Shown here piece after piece: positions 25,348 to 37,419 of a DNA stretch of 64,000 bases; the stretch's first letter is position 1; every line of letters begins with the position of its first letter. The notes under the pieces are model-generated. The model did no database searches and was not told the origin of the DNA. It saw only the letters and a program-made list of their open reading frames with translations. Origin of the DNA: Aphanothece cf. minutissima CCALA 015 (GTDB lineage: Bacteria; Cyanobacteriota; Cyanobacteriia; PCC-6307; Cyanobiaceae); assembly GCA_003003925.1 (NCBI GenBank), contig PVWP01000001.1, forward strand, positions 310,001 through 374,000, written 5' to 3'. A program made the translations under genes and the position numbers.

Positions 25348-26777
25348 TCAGGCCTCCTGGTACACCGACACGTAGACGGTGCCCTGTTCCACCAGCGGCA
25401 GCAGCCGGTCGCGCAGATCCTCGTTGTGCAGCCGCACACAGCCCAGGGTGGCGTGGAGGCGCTGGCGCGGCGCCCAGGCCCCGGGCCAGCCGCAGGCGCT
25501 GCCGCCGCCGTGCACCATGATCCCGGCCCGGCCGAAACGCCGTTCCTGCATCTCCAGATCCTCCAGATCGAAGCTGTACCAGCCATAGCTGAGGCGATCA
25601 TCTGAGTAGGTGGGACTGGGGTCCTGCTCGTAGTCCCGGTAGACCTTCTTGGCGATGCGGTAGATCCCCGGAGGGGTGTCGGTGGAGGTGTCCCGGTACT
25701 GGTCCTCCCGGCCATGGCCGCGCGCCAGCGCCGGGATCTCCCAGAGCAGGCGGCCCTCCACGTCATAGGCCCGGGCCGTCTCGCTGACGTCGTTGACCAC
25801 CACATGGCTGTCGGAGCCGCTGAAGCCGAAGTCCCGGGGGGTCTTCTTCGGACCCACCAGCCCGGGAGGGTCGGTGGGCCGCTCGGTGGCGGGCGCAGGG
25901 GCAGCGGAGGCGGCGGGCGGAGCCGTGAGGGCCTTGGCCGCCGGGGTCGGGCCGGCGATCTCCTGCTTCAGACGCTGCTCCCAGGCTTCGCAGTCAGCCG
26001 GGGTGCGGATCTCCCGCTCCGCCTGGGCGCAGGCGGCGGCGGGCTCCATACCGCCCCACACCAGTCCCTCGGCCCGGCGACGGCGGCCCAGCCCCACCTC
26101 CACCGTCTCGCCGGGATTGCGGTAGAGCATCAGGGCCGCGGGAACAGCCGACCAGCGGCGCTCCCGCAGGTGGCGGTCCAGGGTGTCGTGGTAGCCGTCC
26201 CCGTGGAAATGGGCGCCATTGTTGTAGGCGAAGCTGCACAGGGCGGCCCGCTGGCGATCCCCCATCTCCGCCCAGAAGGGGATCGTGGCCTCGAGCACCT
26301 TCCAGAACCGCTCGCGGCAGTTGTGCTCGTAGAGCGCGTCGGCCTGCTCCTGGGTGATCACATCCCCCAGCCGGATCGGAGAGCCGTCCTGGTAGAAGGT
26401 GCTGCCCCAGCCGATGGTGATCGGCGCGCCGCCGGTGCGGGGATCGGGGTAGGCCTGGAGCCGGCAGCCCTCGTAGTGGTGGTTGAGCTGGGCCACCTCC
26501 GGGGGCAGCGCCCCGCCACCGGGCGCCGGCAACCAGGCCTCATCGGGAATGATGAAGCGGGCGGGATTGAGGTAGCGCTGCTCGCCATCCGGGAGCGGCA
26601 CGGCGCCGCCGGGGCAGGTGTAGGGCCCCGCCAGCCGGGCGATCGCCAGGTCCGAGCCGGGGGCGGGGCGCACCCAGGTCACGGCGATGCGGGAGCCGGA
26701 CGCCACGTAGGAGTCGGCATCGGCGGCGGCGGGGCTGGGGCTGAGCCCCGCATCCTGGCGGGCGGTGATGTACGGCA

Positions 26778-26778
<1 letters not shown>
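25348..26778 (-). CDS. Bifunctional GH24-type lysozyme and L,D-transpeptidase
   Basis: A 476-residue protein. Residues about 95-245 form a phage-type lysozyme: Glu103 in HHYEGCRLQAYPDP, Asp112 and Thr121 in APITIGWG match the GH24 Glu/Asp/Thr set, and RQRAALCSFAYNNG is the typical core helix. A Pro/Ala-rich linker (about 275-310) leads to a YkuD-type L,D-transpeptidase (about 320-470) with IMVHGGGSACG and HATLGCVRLHNEDL, whose catalytic Cys is Cys447. The first 90 residues are unassigned and no classical signal peptide is seen. Lysozyme cleaves the peptidoglycan glycan chain and the transpeptidase makes 3-3 crosslinks or anchors proteins, so one chain could cut and re-seal the wall. Its ATG overlaps the stop of the membrane gene upstream (TGATG). 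Confidence 0.82.
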
Positions 26779-29674
<2,896 letters not shown>

Positions 29675-29679
29675 ACGCC

Positions 29680-30651
29680 ATGAACCCCCTCCTCTCCGCG
29701 CAACCGCCCCCGGAACGCCGCGAGGCCATCGGCCGGGCCGGCCTGGGCAGCCTGCTGGCGATCGCCTCCGAAGGCGGGCCGCCCAGCCCAATGGCCGTGC
29801 GCACGATCACGGCCATCCGGGACCACCTGATCCGGCTGCCCATTCCGCTCGAAGAGCTCGAGCCCCTCACGCCGGAGCAGCTGGCGGCGGCGGTGCCGGA
29901 GCCCGAGTGGCGCGAGCGGATCCTGCGCGGCATGACCGTGCTGGCCCTGCTCGAGGACTCCCCTGGCGAGGCCCGCCTGGCCCGGCTGGAGGCCACGGCC
30001 CGGGCGCTGGCGATCGATGACGCCCCGGTGCAGGCGTTCCACCACGTGCTCGAGCACCAGTTCAACCTGGTGCGCCTCGACATCATGCGGCGAGGGTTCC
30101 AGCGGGGGGCCGCCGCGGCCTACGTGCGCGATGAGGGCCCCGCCGGAGCCCTGCAGATCGCCCGCTCGCTGCTGAAGCAGGAAGATCCCGCCCTGGCCCG
30201 GCGCTACCGGGGCCTGGCTGACCTGCCCCACGGCAGCCTGGGCCGGGCCTACCTGGCCTTCATCGATGCCAACGGCTTCAGCGTGCCCGGCGAGCTGGGC
30301 GGGCCGCCGCCGCCGGTGGTGCGCCACGACTGCTGCCACGTGCTCGGCGGCTACGGCACCAGCCCCAGCGAGGAATGCGGCGTGCTCGGCTTCCAGGCCG
30401 GCTTCGGCCGCAACGACCCCTTCTTCACGATCCTGTTCGGCCTGGCCCAGTTCCAGCTGGGCATCGGCTCCACCCCGGTGACGGCGGCCGAGACCGGCCA
30501 GGCTGATCCGGAGGTGATCTTCCGCGGTCTGGAGCACGGCCTCGGCGTCACCCGGGACCTGATCAGCGACTGGGATCCCTGGGACGACTTCCCGTTGCCC
30601 CTGGAGGAGGTGCGCCGTCAGTACGGCATCCGGCCGCGTCAGGCGGTCTGA
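29680..30651 (+). CDS. Coq4-like protein with N-terminal helical domain
   Basis: A 323-residue protein. The C-terminal half has the Coq4 features: DLPHGSLGRAYLAFI, then the metal-site motif HDxxH-x11-E as His216-Asp217-Cys-Cys-His220 and Glu232 (RHDCCHVLGGYGTSPSEE), and FQAGFGRNDPFFTILF. The N-terminal half is helical and includes LLEDSPGEARLARLEATARA, which looks like a TerB/tellurite-resistance-type helical domain; that assignment is tentative. In mitochondria and some bacteria Coq4 takes part in ubiquinone synthesis as an oxidative decarboxylase; cyanobacteria make plastoquinone, so a different role is expected here. Coupling to katG (5-base gap) points to oxidative stress. The 3' end overlaps the convergent DUF1971 gene by 13 bases. 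Confidence 0.75.
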   Translation: MNPLLSAQPPPERREAIGRAGLGSLLAIASEGGPPSPMAVRTITAIRDHLIRLPIPLEELEPLTPEQLAAAVPEPEWRERILRGMTVLALLEDSPGEARLARLEATARALAIDDAPVQAFHHVLEHQFNLVRLDIMRRGFQRGAAAAYVRDEGPAGALQIARSLLKQEDPALARRYRGLADLPHGSLGRAYLAFIDANGFSVPGELGGPPPPVVRHDCCHVLGGYGTSPSEECGVLGFQAGFGRNDPFFTILFGLAQFQLGIGSTPVTAAETGQADPEVIFRGLEHGLGVTRDLISDWDPWDDFPLPLEEVRRQYGIRPRQAV

Positions 30652-30953
30652 GGTGGCGGCGTGAGCGGCGGTCCGGCCCTGTGGAACTCCACGTAGAACC
30701 GCACACCGGGGCCCGGCTCGGCCTGGTGCCGCTGGGTGGGCGCCACGATGCCGGGCCGCTCGGGCGTCAGCACCACCAGCTCCTCGTCGGGCTCCAGAAA
30801 CCGGAACGGCAGCGAACCCTCGAGCACCACGACCCGGGCCCACACCCCCGCCTTGGTGCTGTGCTGCGCCCTCAGACCCGCCGGCACGGTCTCCGCGTCA
30901 AAGGTGGCCGTGCGCTTGTAGGCCATCAGGCCGGTGGGCAGATCAGGGTGCAT
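30639..30953 (-). CDS. DUF1971 (TehB-like cupin) protein
   Basis: A 104-residue cupin-like protein of the DUF1971 family, related to the N-terminal part of some TehB tellurite-resistance methyltransferases. Recognisable blocks are MAYKRTATFDAETVPAGLR, QHSTKAGVWARVVVLEGSL, PFRFLEPDEELVVLTPERPG and GVRFYVEFHR. The His of 'QHSTKAG' and the terminal EFHR are typical of the family. The function is unknown. The ATG at 30953 directly abuts a 78-base duplicated fragment of the sigma-factor gene. This suggests that DUF1971 originally overlapped the sigma-factor stop codon and was displaced by the serine-protease insertion. Convergent with the Coq4-like gene, sharing 13 bases. Confidence 0.82.
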   Translation of the reverse strand: MHPDLPTGLMAYKRTATFDAETVPAGLRAQHSTKAGVWARVVVLEGSLPFRFLEPDEELVVLTPERPGIVAPTQRHQAEPGPGVRFYVEFHRAGPPLTPPPQTA

Positions 30954-31030
30954 GGGTCTCGGCCCGAAGCCGCAGGAACGCTCGCACGGCCGGATCGTCC
31001 GCCAGGTCGATGGCGCGCCGGCAGGCCTGC
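30953..31030. repeat. Left copy of a 78-base direct repeat flanking the serine-protease gene
   Basis: These 78 bases match 32598-32675 at 76 positions, the differences being C/T changes. Read on the minus strand, the copy encodes the last residues of the sigma factor (LADDPAVRAFLRLRAET). It then runs on as His-Ala-Pro and a stop that overlaps the DUF1971 ATG. It is a duplicated gene end, not a mobile-element terminus. Confidence 0.9.
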
Positions 31031-31052
31031 TGCTGATTGACACAGCGGCTGC

Positions 31053-32522
31053 TCAGGGGAGGTTGATGGAATCAACCATCACCTGCCGTTCCGTGATGTC
31101 CAGGTTGCTCTCCAGCTGGGTGAGGAGCCCAAGCGCATAGGCAGGGTCCCTGGATGAACTGGCAATCGCCAACATGATCGAGGCCTTGTTTCGGCAGCCA
31201 TCCCAGACATAGGTGGTGATGCTGCCGTTCCTGATCGTGGCTTCCTTGCCCTCGCCCTGACAGTGCGTATTGAGGTCCGCGATGTCACGTCCGTTGATCT
31301 TCTGCGCATGCCTGGAGATTCTTATTTCGACACCGTTGGCGAGATAGCTCTTGTTGAAAGCCCCTGCATCAGGGGCAGCGACCCGACGCACGTAGGCGCG
31401 GTCTCCCTCGCCTACGGTTTCCTGATCGCTACGGCTCCAGTTGGTGGGAACCAACATGTCGTAGCCAGCGAAGGAGAAGGGGGTGAAGCTCGTCTTCGTT
31501 CGCAGGGGATCAGCTTTGCCCAGGGGGCCCGCCAGGATCTGACGATCGGCCCGCCGGTAAAGCTCCACCATCAGCGGCTGGTCCTGCCCCCGGGAGGCGA
31601 TGGTTTCGCAGAACTGCGGTACGGAGTTCTGCGACTTGACCGCCACGTTCTGGAGTGAGGTGATCAGATCCCCGGGCTCCACCCCGGAAAGGTTCGCCGG
31701 CGACCCCGCTTTCACACTCGCCACCAGCAACCCGGTGATGGCACCACGGTAGGAGCCGTCGATGCCGATGCCCAGGGAGTCATCCTTACCCTGGCGCAGG
31801 GATGGCAGCAGGTTGGCCACCAGCCGGGAGGAAATCGCCAGTGGCTGTTTATAGTCCCTGGCGCCGGCGAAATGGATGCCCACCACCTTGCCGTTGGGCC
31901 GCACCACGGGCCCGCCAGAGTTGCCGGGCTGGGAGTCGGCGGAATGCTCGAAGGCTTCCGTCAGGACGGCCGAAGGAAGATTCACCGTGCTTTTCAGGGT
32001 GCTCACCGCACCCGGCTTGAGGGTGTAGGTTTCGGTTCCTCTGGGGAAACCAGCCAGGAAAAGTGAATCCCCTTCCTTGATCGGCTGGCGAACGTCCAGT
32101 TCGAAGAACGGAAGATCCCGACCCTCGATCTTCAGTAAGGCCACGTCGTTGCATTGCGACGCCCCGACCAGGGACGCACTGCGAGGTGTGGGATCACCAT
32201 TCAGAAAGACTTTGAGATTGGGGGCGTTCATCGCCACGTGATAATTGGTGAGGATCAGCCCATCACCTGACACCAGAAAGCCACTGCCGGAGCCCCCACC
32301 GGTCCCGATCTTGATCTCGCCGTTTTCCCCCGCTTCGGCCATGGGGCCCTCAGCCAGGATCCGAACCGTCGCTGCCTTCACTTCGTCGATGTTGTCGACG
32401 GCCCGGGAGCAACCGCCGGCAAGCGTCAGGGCCGGCAGCACAAGCCAGGCACCGAGGCGGCGGCCTCGGCGGTACCCGGCCCGATGGCTCCGATCACACG
32501 TTCGGTCCGTCCAACGCCGCAT
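31053..32522 (-). CDS. Trypsin-like serine protease (HtrA-like) with PDZ domain, lipoprotein
   Basis: A 489-residue protein. The N-terminus is basic, then hydrophobic, ending in LAGGC, a lipoprotein-type signal cleavage site. The protease domain shows the triad blocks TNYHVAM (His), CNDVALLKI (Asp) and DSQPGNSGGPV (Ser). A PDZ-type segment follows (VASVKAGSPANLSGVEPGDL), then a roughly 150-residue C-terminal domain of unknown type with several cysteines. It would act in the periplasm on misfolded or specific proteins. The ATG at 32522 is preferred over one at 32555 because it has an AAAGGA ribosome-binding site six bases upstream. The GC content is visibly lower than in its neighbours and the gene lies between two copies of a 78-base direct repeat, both signs of acquisition. 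Confidence 0.85.
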   Translation of the reverse strand: MRRWTDRTCDRSHRAGYRRGRRLGAWLVLPALTLAGGCSRAVDNIDEVKAATVRILAEGPMAEAGENGEIKIGTGGGSGSGFLVSGDGLILTNYHVAMNAPNLKVFLNGDPTPRSASLVGASQCNDVALLKIEGRDLPFFELDVRQPIKEGDSLFLAGFPRGTETYTLKPGAVSTLKSTVNLPSAVLTEAFEHSADSQPGNSGGPVVRPNGKVVGIHFAGARDYKQPLAISSRLVANLLPSLRQGKDDSLGIGIDGSYRGAITGLLVASVKAGSPANLSGVEPGDLITSLQNVAVKSQNSVPQFCETIASRGQDQPLMVELYRRADRQILAGPLGKADPLRTKTSFTPFSFAGYDMLVPTNWSRSDQETVGEGDRAYVRRVAAPDAGAFNKSYLANGVEIRISRHAQKINGRDIADLNTHCQGEGKEATIRNGSITTYVWDGCRNKASIMLAIASSSRDPAYALGLLTQLESNLDITERQVMVDSINLP

Positions 32523-32587
32523 CGTCCGTCCTTTGTGGGGAGTGGCCCTGATCATTCAGCCTGGCTTCAGGTTTTAGGTGCGTCAAG

Positions 32588-33823
32588 TCAGGCGCTTTGG
32601 GTCTCGGCCCGAAGCCGCAGGAACGCCCGCACGGCCGGATCGTCCGCCAGGTCGATGGCGCGCCGGTAGGCCTGCCGGGCCGCGCCGGCCTGGCCGGTCC
32701 GTTGCAGCAGGTGGGCTCGCAGCGCCCACCAGGGCTGGTGGTCCCCCAGGGCCGGGTCGGCGGTGGCCAGCGCCTCCAGTTCGGTCAGGGCGCCGGCCGG
32801 GCCGGCCAGCTCCGCCAGCACGGCGATCCGGCTCACCCGGGCCCCCGCACTCGGGGCCAGGGCCAGCAGGGCGTTGTAGAGCCCCAGCAGGGCGGGCCAG
32901 TCCACCCTGCCGCTGACGGCGCGATGGGCATGGAGCGACTGGATCGCCGCCTCCAGCTGGAAGCGCCCGGGCCGCCCCGCCCGGGAGGCCTGGGTCAGGG
33001 CCGCCTCCGCTTCAGCGATCAGGGCGCCGTCCCACAGGGCCGGATCCTGCTCCAGCAGCGGCACGTAGCTGCCGTCGGCGGCCCGCCGGGCCCCGCGGCG
33101 CGCTTCGCCGTGCAGCAGCAGGGCCAGCAGGCCGCGGGCCTCCGGCTCCTCGGGCAGCAGGGCGGCGCACAGCCGCGCCAGCAGCACCGCCTCCTGGGTC
33201 AGCCCCCGGGAGCGGCCGTCGCCGCCCTCACCATTCCAGCCGGTGGTGTAGGCCGCGTAGATCGCCTGCAGCACCGCCGCCGAGCGCGCCGGCAGGGCTT
33301 CGGCGCCCGGCAGCACGAACGGAATGCCGGCATCGCGGATCTTGGCCTTGGCGCGCACCAGCCGCTGGCCCATGGTGGCCGGCGCCACCAGGAAGGCGGC
33401 GGCGATCCGGGAGGCGTTGAGCCCCAGAACGGTCTGGAGCATCAGCGGGGCCTGGATCCCCGGATCGATCGCCGGGTGGGCGCAGAGGAACAGCAGCCGC
33501 AGCCGCTCGTCAGGAATCTCCATGGCGTTCTCAGGCACAGCGGGATCCGGGGCGACGGCGAAGGCGCCCAGCTCCGGCAGCAGCTGCTCCAGGGTCCGGT
33601 CGCGGCGGGCCCGGTCGATCAGCCGCCGCCGGGCCACCACCAGCAGCCAGGCCTCGGGGGCCCGGGGGACCCCCTCGTCGGGCCAGCGCCGCAGGGCGGC
33701 GAGGAAGGCATCGCCGAGGGCGTCCTCCGCCGCCGCCACATCGCCGCAGCGGGCGGTGAGCCAGGCCACCAGCTTCCCGAAGGACTGCCGTGCCGCCAGC
33801 TCCGCCGCCCGCCGCCCCTCCAT
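32588..33823 (-). CDS. ECF-type RNA polymerase sigma factor of the YCII-associated (DUF6596) group
   Basis: A 411-residue sigma factor. The N-terminal part has region 2 (FGKLVAWLTARCGDVAAAED, ALGDAFLAALRRWPDEG, WLLVVARRRLIDRARRDR). Region 4 includes LQTVLGLNASRIAAAFLVAP and MGQRLVRAKAKIRDAGIPF. A long C-terminal domain (about residues 190-411) follows, with YAAYTTGWNGEGGD and repeats resembling TPR-like helices. This architecture defines the large ECF subgroup that is almost always paired with YCII-domain proteins. It would direct transcription of an unknown regulon, probably controlled by the YCII partner. The ATG at 33823 lies one base after the YCII stop. The last 24 codons are duplicated at 30953-31030. 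Confidence 0.88.
   Translation of the reverse strand: MEGRRAAELAARQSFGKLVAWLTARCGDVAAAEDALGDAFLAALRRWPDEGVPRAPEAWLLVVARRRLIDRARRDRTLEQLLPELGAFAVAPDPAVPENAMEIPDERLRLLFLCAHPAIDPGIQAPLMLQTVLGLNASRIAAAFLVAPATMGQRLVRAKAKIRDAGIPFVLPGAEALPARSAAVLQAIYAAYTTGWNGEGGDGRSRGLTQEAVLLARLCAALLPEEPEARGLLALLLHGEARRGARRAADGSYVPLLEQDPALWDGALIAEAEAALTQASRAGRPGRFQLEAAIQSLHAHRAVSGRVDWPALLGLYNALLALAPSAGARVSRIAVLAELAGPAGALTELEALATADPALGDHQPWWALRAHLLQRTGQAGAARQAYRRAIDLADDPAVRAFLRLRAETQSA
32598..32675. repeat. Right copy of the 78-base direct repeat, within the sigma-factor gene
   Basis: This copy is the functional 3' end of the sigma-factor gene, apart from the final codons, which differ after the repeat boundary (Gln-Ser-Ala-stop here against His-Ala-Pro-stop in the left copy). 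It matches 30953-31030 at 76 of 78 positions. The two copies enclose 1,567 bases that carry the serine-protease gene. Confidence 0.9.
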
Positions 33824-33824
33824 C

Positions 33825-34166
33825 TCAGGAGGCGGCCATGGCGAGCACCGGCCGCACCTCCACGGCGCAGCGCTCCGCCGCCGGGCAGCGGGCGGCCCAG
33901 GTGAGGGCGGCGTCGAGATCGGGCACATCGATCAGGAAGAAGCCGCCCAGCTGCTCCTTGCTGTCGGGGAAGGGCCCGTCCTGCACCTGCCGTTCGCCGT
34001 GGCGCAGGCGCACGGTGGTGGCGGTGTGGGGGGACTGCAGGGCCTCGCCACCGGCCATGTGGCCGGCCTCGGCCAGGGCCTGGGAGTAGGCGGCGTAGGC
34101 CGGCATCAGGCCAGGACGGTCAGCGAAGTCCTGCTCGCTTTCGAAGATCAGAACGGCGTACTGCAT
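33825..34166 (-). CDS. YCII-related domain protein
   Basis: A 113-residue YCII-family protein: MQYAVLIFESEQDFADR, the helix PAYAAYSQALAEAGHMAGGE, ALQSPHTATTVRLRHGERQV and the block QDGPFPDSKEQLGGFFLIDV, followed by LDAALTWAARCPAAERCAVE. The 'DGPFxDSKEQLGGFFLIDxxDLDAAL' stretch is the hallmark of YCII proteins encoded beside ECF sigma factors. They are thought to modulate the sigma factor, though the mechanism is not known. The stop is one base ahead of the sigma-factor ATG, giving strong coupling. The ATG at 34166 is the standard N-terminus; the longer frame to 34274 overlaps the glutaredoxin region. Confidence 0.9.
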   Translation of the reverse strand: MQYAVLIFESEQDFADRPGLMPAYAAYSQALAEAGHMAGGEALQSPHTATTVRLRHGERQVQDGPFPDSKEQLGGFFLIDVPDLDAALTWAARCPAAERCAVEVRPVLAMAAS

Positions 34167-34288
34167 GGGGGGCACTCGAAAGGTTGGTGGGGGACACACT
34201 CCCGAAAGGCGTGCGTCATCTCCATGACGGACGGCAGGCCGCCATTTCGACAGAATCAACGGGTTCCGCTCCACCCCGTGTGCCCTCC

Positions 34289-34555
34289 ATGCCCAAGGTC
34301 GAGATCTACACCTGGCGCTTCTGCCCGTTCTGCATCCGGGCCAAGCAGCTGCTGGACCGCAAGGGGGTGGCCTACGAGGAATACGTGATCGACGGCGACG
34401 AGGACGCCCGCGACGCGATGGTGGCCCGGGGCCGCGACGGCCGGCGCTCGGTGCCCCAGGTCTTCATCGACGACGCCCATGTGGGCGGCTGCGACGACCT
34501 CTACGCCCTCGAGCGCCAGGGCCGGCTGGATGCGCTGCTGGCCGTCGCCAGCTAG
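34289..34555 (+). CDS. grxC: Glutaredoxin 3
   Basis: An 88-residue glutaredoxin, the standard size. The redox motif is CPFC (Cys12 and Cys15) in WRFCPFCIRAKQLL. The glutathione-binding TVP-type block is SVPQVFIDDAHVGGCDDLYA, including the cis-proline. The protein reduces disulfides and protein-glutathione adducts with glutathione in the cytosol. It starts at ATG 34289, and the longer frame upstream is not coding. It is divergent from the YCII/sigma operon and overlaps the convergent VOC gene by four bases. Together with katG and the nitroreductase, the window contains several redox-defence genes, but they are not in one operon. Confidence 0.93.
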   Translation: MPKVEIYTWRFCPFCIRAKQLLDRKGVAYEEYVIDGDEDARDAMVARGRDGRRSVPQVFIDDAHVGGCDDLYALERQGRLDALLAVAS

Positions 34556-35001
34556 GGGGCGGCGGCGCCCTTCCATTCCGCCAGCTCCACGGTGATGCCC
34601 TCCGGGCCCCGGAGAAACACCAGCTTGCGGTGGTGGAACTCCATCACCGCATTGCGCAGCTCCACACCCCCGGCCTGCAGCCGGGCGACCGTGGCCTCCA
34701 GGTCGTCGACGGCGAAGCAGATGTGGTTGAACCCCACCCGGGCCAGGTTGTCCATGGCCGGCTCGGGCAGGGGATCCGGGTGGCGGTAGTGCAGCAGCTG
34801 CACCTCCAGCCGCGGTGTGGCCCCGGCCAGCACCAGCGTCACGTGGTCGGCCTCAAGGCCCTCCACCCCCATGTAGGCGGCGAACTGGGGCCCGCTGATC
34901 AGCACGGCCTTGTCCTCCACGAAACCCAGCAGGCCGAAGAAGTGCCGGGCCGCCGCCAGGTCGCGCACGACGATCGTGACGTGGTCGAAATGGCGGAGCA
35001 T
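34552..35001 (-). CDS. VOC family protein (glyoxalase/dioxygenase superfamily)
   Basis: A 149-residue vicinal-oxygen-chelate fold protein: MLRHFDHVTIVVRDLAAARH with an early His, FGLLGFVEDKAVLISGPQF, LEVQLLHYRHPD, GFNHICFAVDDLEATVARLQ and FLRGPEGITVELAEWKG. The His of FDHVTI, the His of FNHICF and the Glu of VELAEW can form the metal site of lyase, epimerase or dioxygenase members. The substrate is unknown; methylmalonyl-CoA-epimerase-like and glyoxalase-like activities are possible. The ATG at 35001 is preferred, preceded by a GAGG ribosome-binding site; ATGs upstream at 35043 and 35151 are less likely. It ends four bases inside the convergent glutaredoxin gene and diverges from the molybdopterin oxidoreductase gene. 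Confidence 0.85.
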   Translation of the reverse strand: MLRHFDHVTIVVRDLAAARHFFGLLGFVEDKAVLISGPQFAAYMGVEGLEADHVTLVLAGATPRLEVQLLHYRHPDPLPEPAMDNLARVGFNHICFAVDDLEATVARLQAGGVELRNAVMEFHHRKLVFLRGPEGITVELAEWKGAAAP

Positions 35002-35150
35002 GGGTCCCTCCTCGCTGAGGTTCTGGCCCGTGGCCTCAGCCATGGGGATTAATCGAAGGTCCGATTCTGGCGGGGCCCGGCGCCACGGGGAACCGGACGT
35101 GGCTCCAGCCCCCCACCCATGGCTGCCAGCGGCCAGAGTGAGGGGCACCA

Positions 35151-37419
35151 ATGGCCGGCCCGATGAGCGACAACGCCAGCCCCGCCGATGCCGCCACGCC
35201 CGGCCAGGGCGGCGGCTGGCCCCTGATCGACGGCTGGGCCAAGGCCACCCTCTCGCCGCGGGGGCCGAAGCTCTGGCAGACCCTCAACCACAAGAGCGCC
35301 TGCCTCTCCTGCGCCTGGGGCACCGGCGGCCAGCACGGCGGCTTCGTCGACGAGCTGGGGGAGCCGCTGCAGCGCTGCCTCAAGAGCGTCGAGGCGATCA
35401 TGGCCGAGCTGCAGCCGGCGGTGAGCGAGGGCGTGTTCGGCCGCCGCAGCCTGGCGGACCTCCAGCAGCTCTCCTCGATGGAGGCCGACCGCCTCGGCCG
35501 CCTCAGCCACCCCCTGCTGCTGCGCGAGGGCGGCAGCCACTACGAGCGCATCGGCTGGGACGACGTGTTCGCCATCGCCGAGGCCGCCTTCCAGCGCCCG
35601 CCGGAGCGGGTGGCCTCCTACAGCTCGGGCCGCTCCTCCAACGAGGCCGCCTACCTGCTGCAGCTGCTGCTGCGGGCCATGGGCTCCAACAACCTGGCCG
35701 ACTGCTCCGACCTCTGCCACGCCCCCTCCACCGTGGGGCTGAACGCCATCTTCGGCTCGGGCACCTCGATGGTGAGCCTGGAGAGCCTGCAGCAGGCGGA
35801 TTGTGTGGTGCTGGTGGGCTCCAACGCCCCGGCCAACCACCCGCGGCTGATGAACGAGCTGATCAAGCTGCGCCAGCGGGGCGGCACGGTGATCGTGATC
35901 AACCCGGTGATCGAGGTGGGGCTGCTGAAGTTCGGCTCGCCCGCCTTCCCGATCCGCTCGATGCTGGCGGGCTCGGAGATCGCCTCCCTGTTCCTGCAGC
36001 CCGTGCCGGGCAGCGACACGGCCGTGTTCCTCGGGCTGCAAAAGGCCCTGCTGGAGGCCGGTGCCGTCAAACGGGATTTCCTGGCCGCCCACACCGAGGG
36101 CTGGGAGGCGCTGCTGGAGCAGCTGGAGCGCACCTCCTGGGAGGCGATCAGCGGCGCCTGCGGCCTCAGCCGCCGGGAGCTGGAGCACGCCGCCGCCGTG
36201 ATCGCCGCGGCCCGGGGCGTGGTGTTCGCCTGGGCGATGGGCATCACCCACCACGCCAACGGCATCGACAACGTGCAGGCGATCGCCAATACGGCCCTGC
36301 TCAGCGGCAACGTGGGCCGTCCCGGGGCGGGAACCATGCCGATCCGGGGCCACTCCAACGTGCAGGGCTTCGGCTCGATGGGGGTCACGGTCAAGCTGCG
36401 GGCGGAGATGCAGCAGGCCCTCGAGCAGCTGCTGGGCCGGCCCCTGAGCCGGGTGCCCGGCTACGACACCCGCGCCCTGATCGAGGCCGCCGAAGCCGGC
36501 CGGGTCGACAGCCTGCTGTGCCTGGGGGGCAACCTCTGGGGCGCCAACCCCGACAGCGGCGAGGCGAAGCGGGCCCTGGGCCGCATCGACACGATCCTGT
36601 ATCTGGCCACCAAGCCCAACCAGGGCCATTTCCACGGCCTGGCGGCCCGCCAGACCCTGGTGCTGCCGGTGTTCAACCGCTTCGAGACCCCCCACCGCAC
36701 CACCACCGAATCGGGCAACAACTACGTGCGCCTCAACGAACCCGGCACCACCCACCTGCGCGGCGCCGACCTGATCAGCGAGGTGGCCTTCCTGGCGGAA
36801 CTGGCCCGGCGGCTGATGGGCACCGACCCGATCGACTGGGGGCGGCTGCAGGATCCGGCCTACGTGCGGGACCTGATCGGCCGCACCGTGCCCGGTTACG
36901 GGCCGATCGCCCGCATCGATGCCACCCGCGAAGAGTTCAGCGTCGAAGGGCGCCTGTTCGACTCCCCCCACTTCCCCACCCCCAGCGGCCGGGCCCGGAT
37001 GGCCCCCACACCCCTGCCGGAGCTGTCGCTGCCGGAGGCGGCGCACTTCGGCGGCCTCGGGCCCGGAGAAGGGGGCCTGGTGCTGGCCCTGATCACGGCC
37101 CGCAGCTACGGCCAGCACAACACCGTCGTCTACAAGCCCGGCGACAGCTACCGCGGCATGCTCCACCGCCACACGATCCTGATGAACCGGGCCGACCTGC
37201 GCCGCTGCGGCCTGGCGGCCCACCAGCGGGTGACGGTGCAGGGGGAGGCGGGCGCCCTGGAGGGGGTCGAGATCATCCCCGGCGAGATCCGCGAGGGGGC
37301 GGCGCTGATGTTCTACCCGGAGGTGAACGTGCTCATGAAAGCCGTGATCGACCCCCGCTGCGGCACCCCGGCCTTCAAGCGGGTGCCGGTGCTGGTGCGG
37401 GGGGCGCTGGCCGCCGGCC

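Noticed and set aside
30953..32675. Reading the 78-base repeats as ends of an insertion sequence
   Set aside because: There is no transposase, no terminal inverted repeats and the repeat is sigma-factor coding sequence, so duplication by recombination explains it better.
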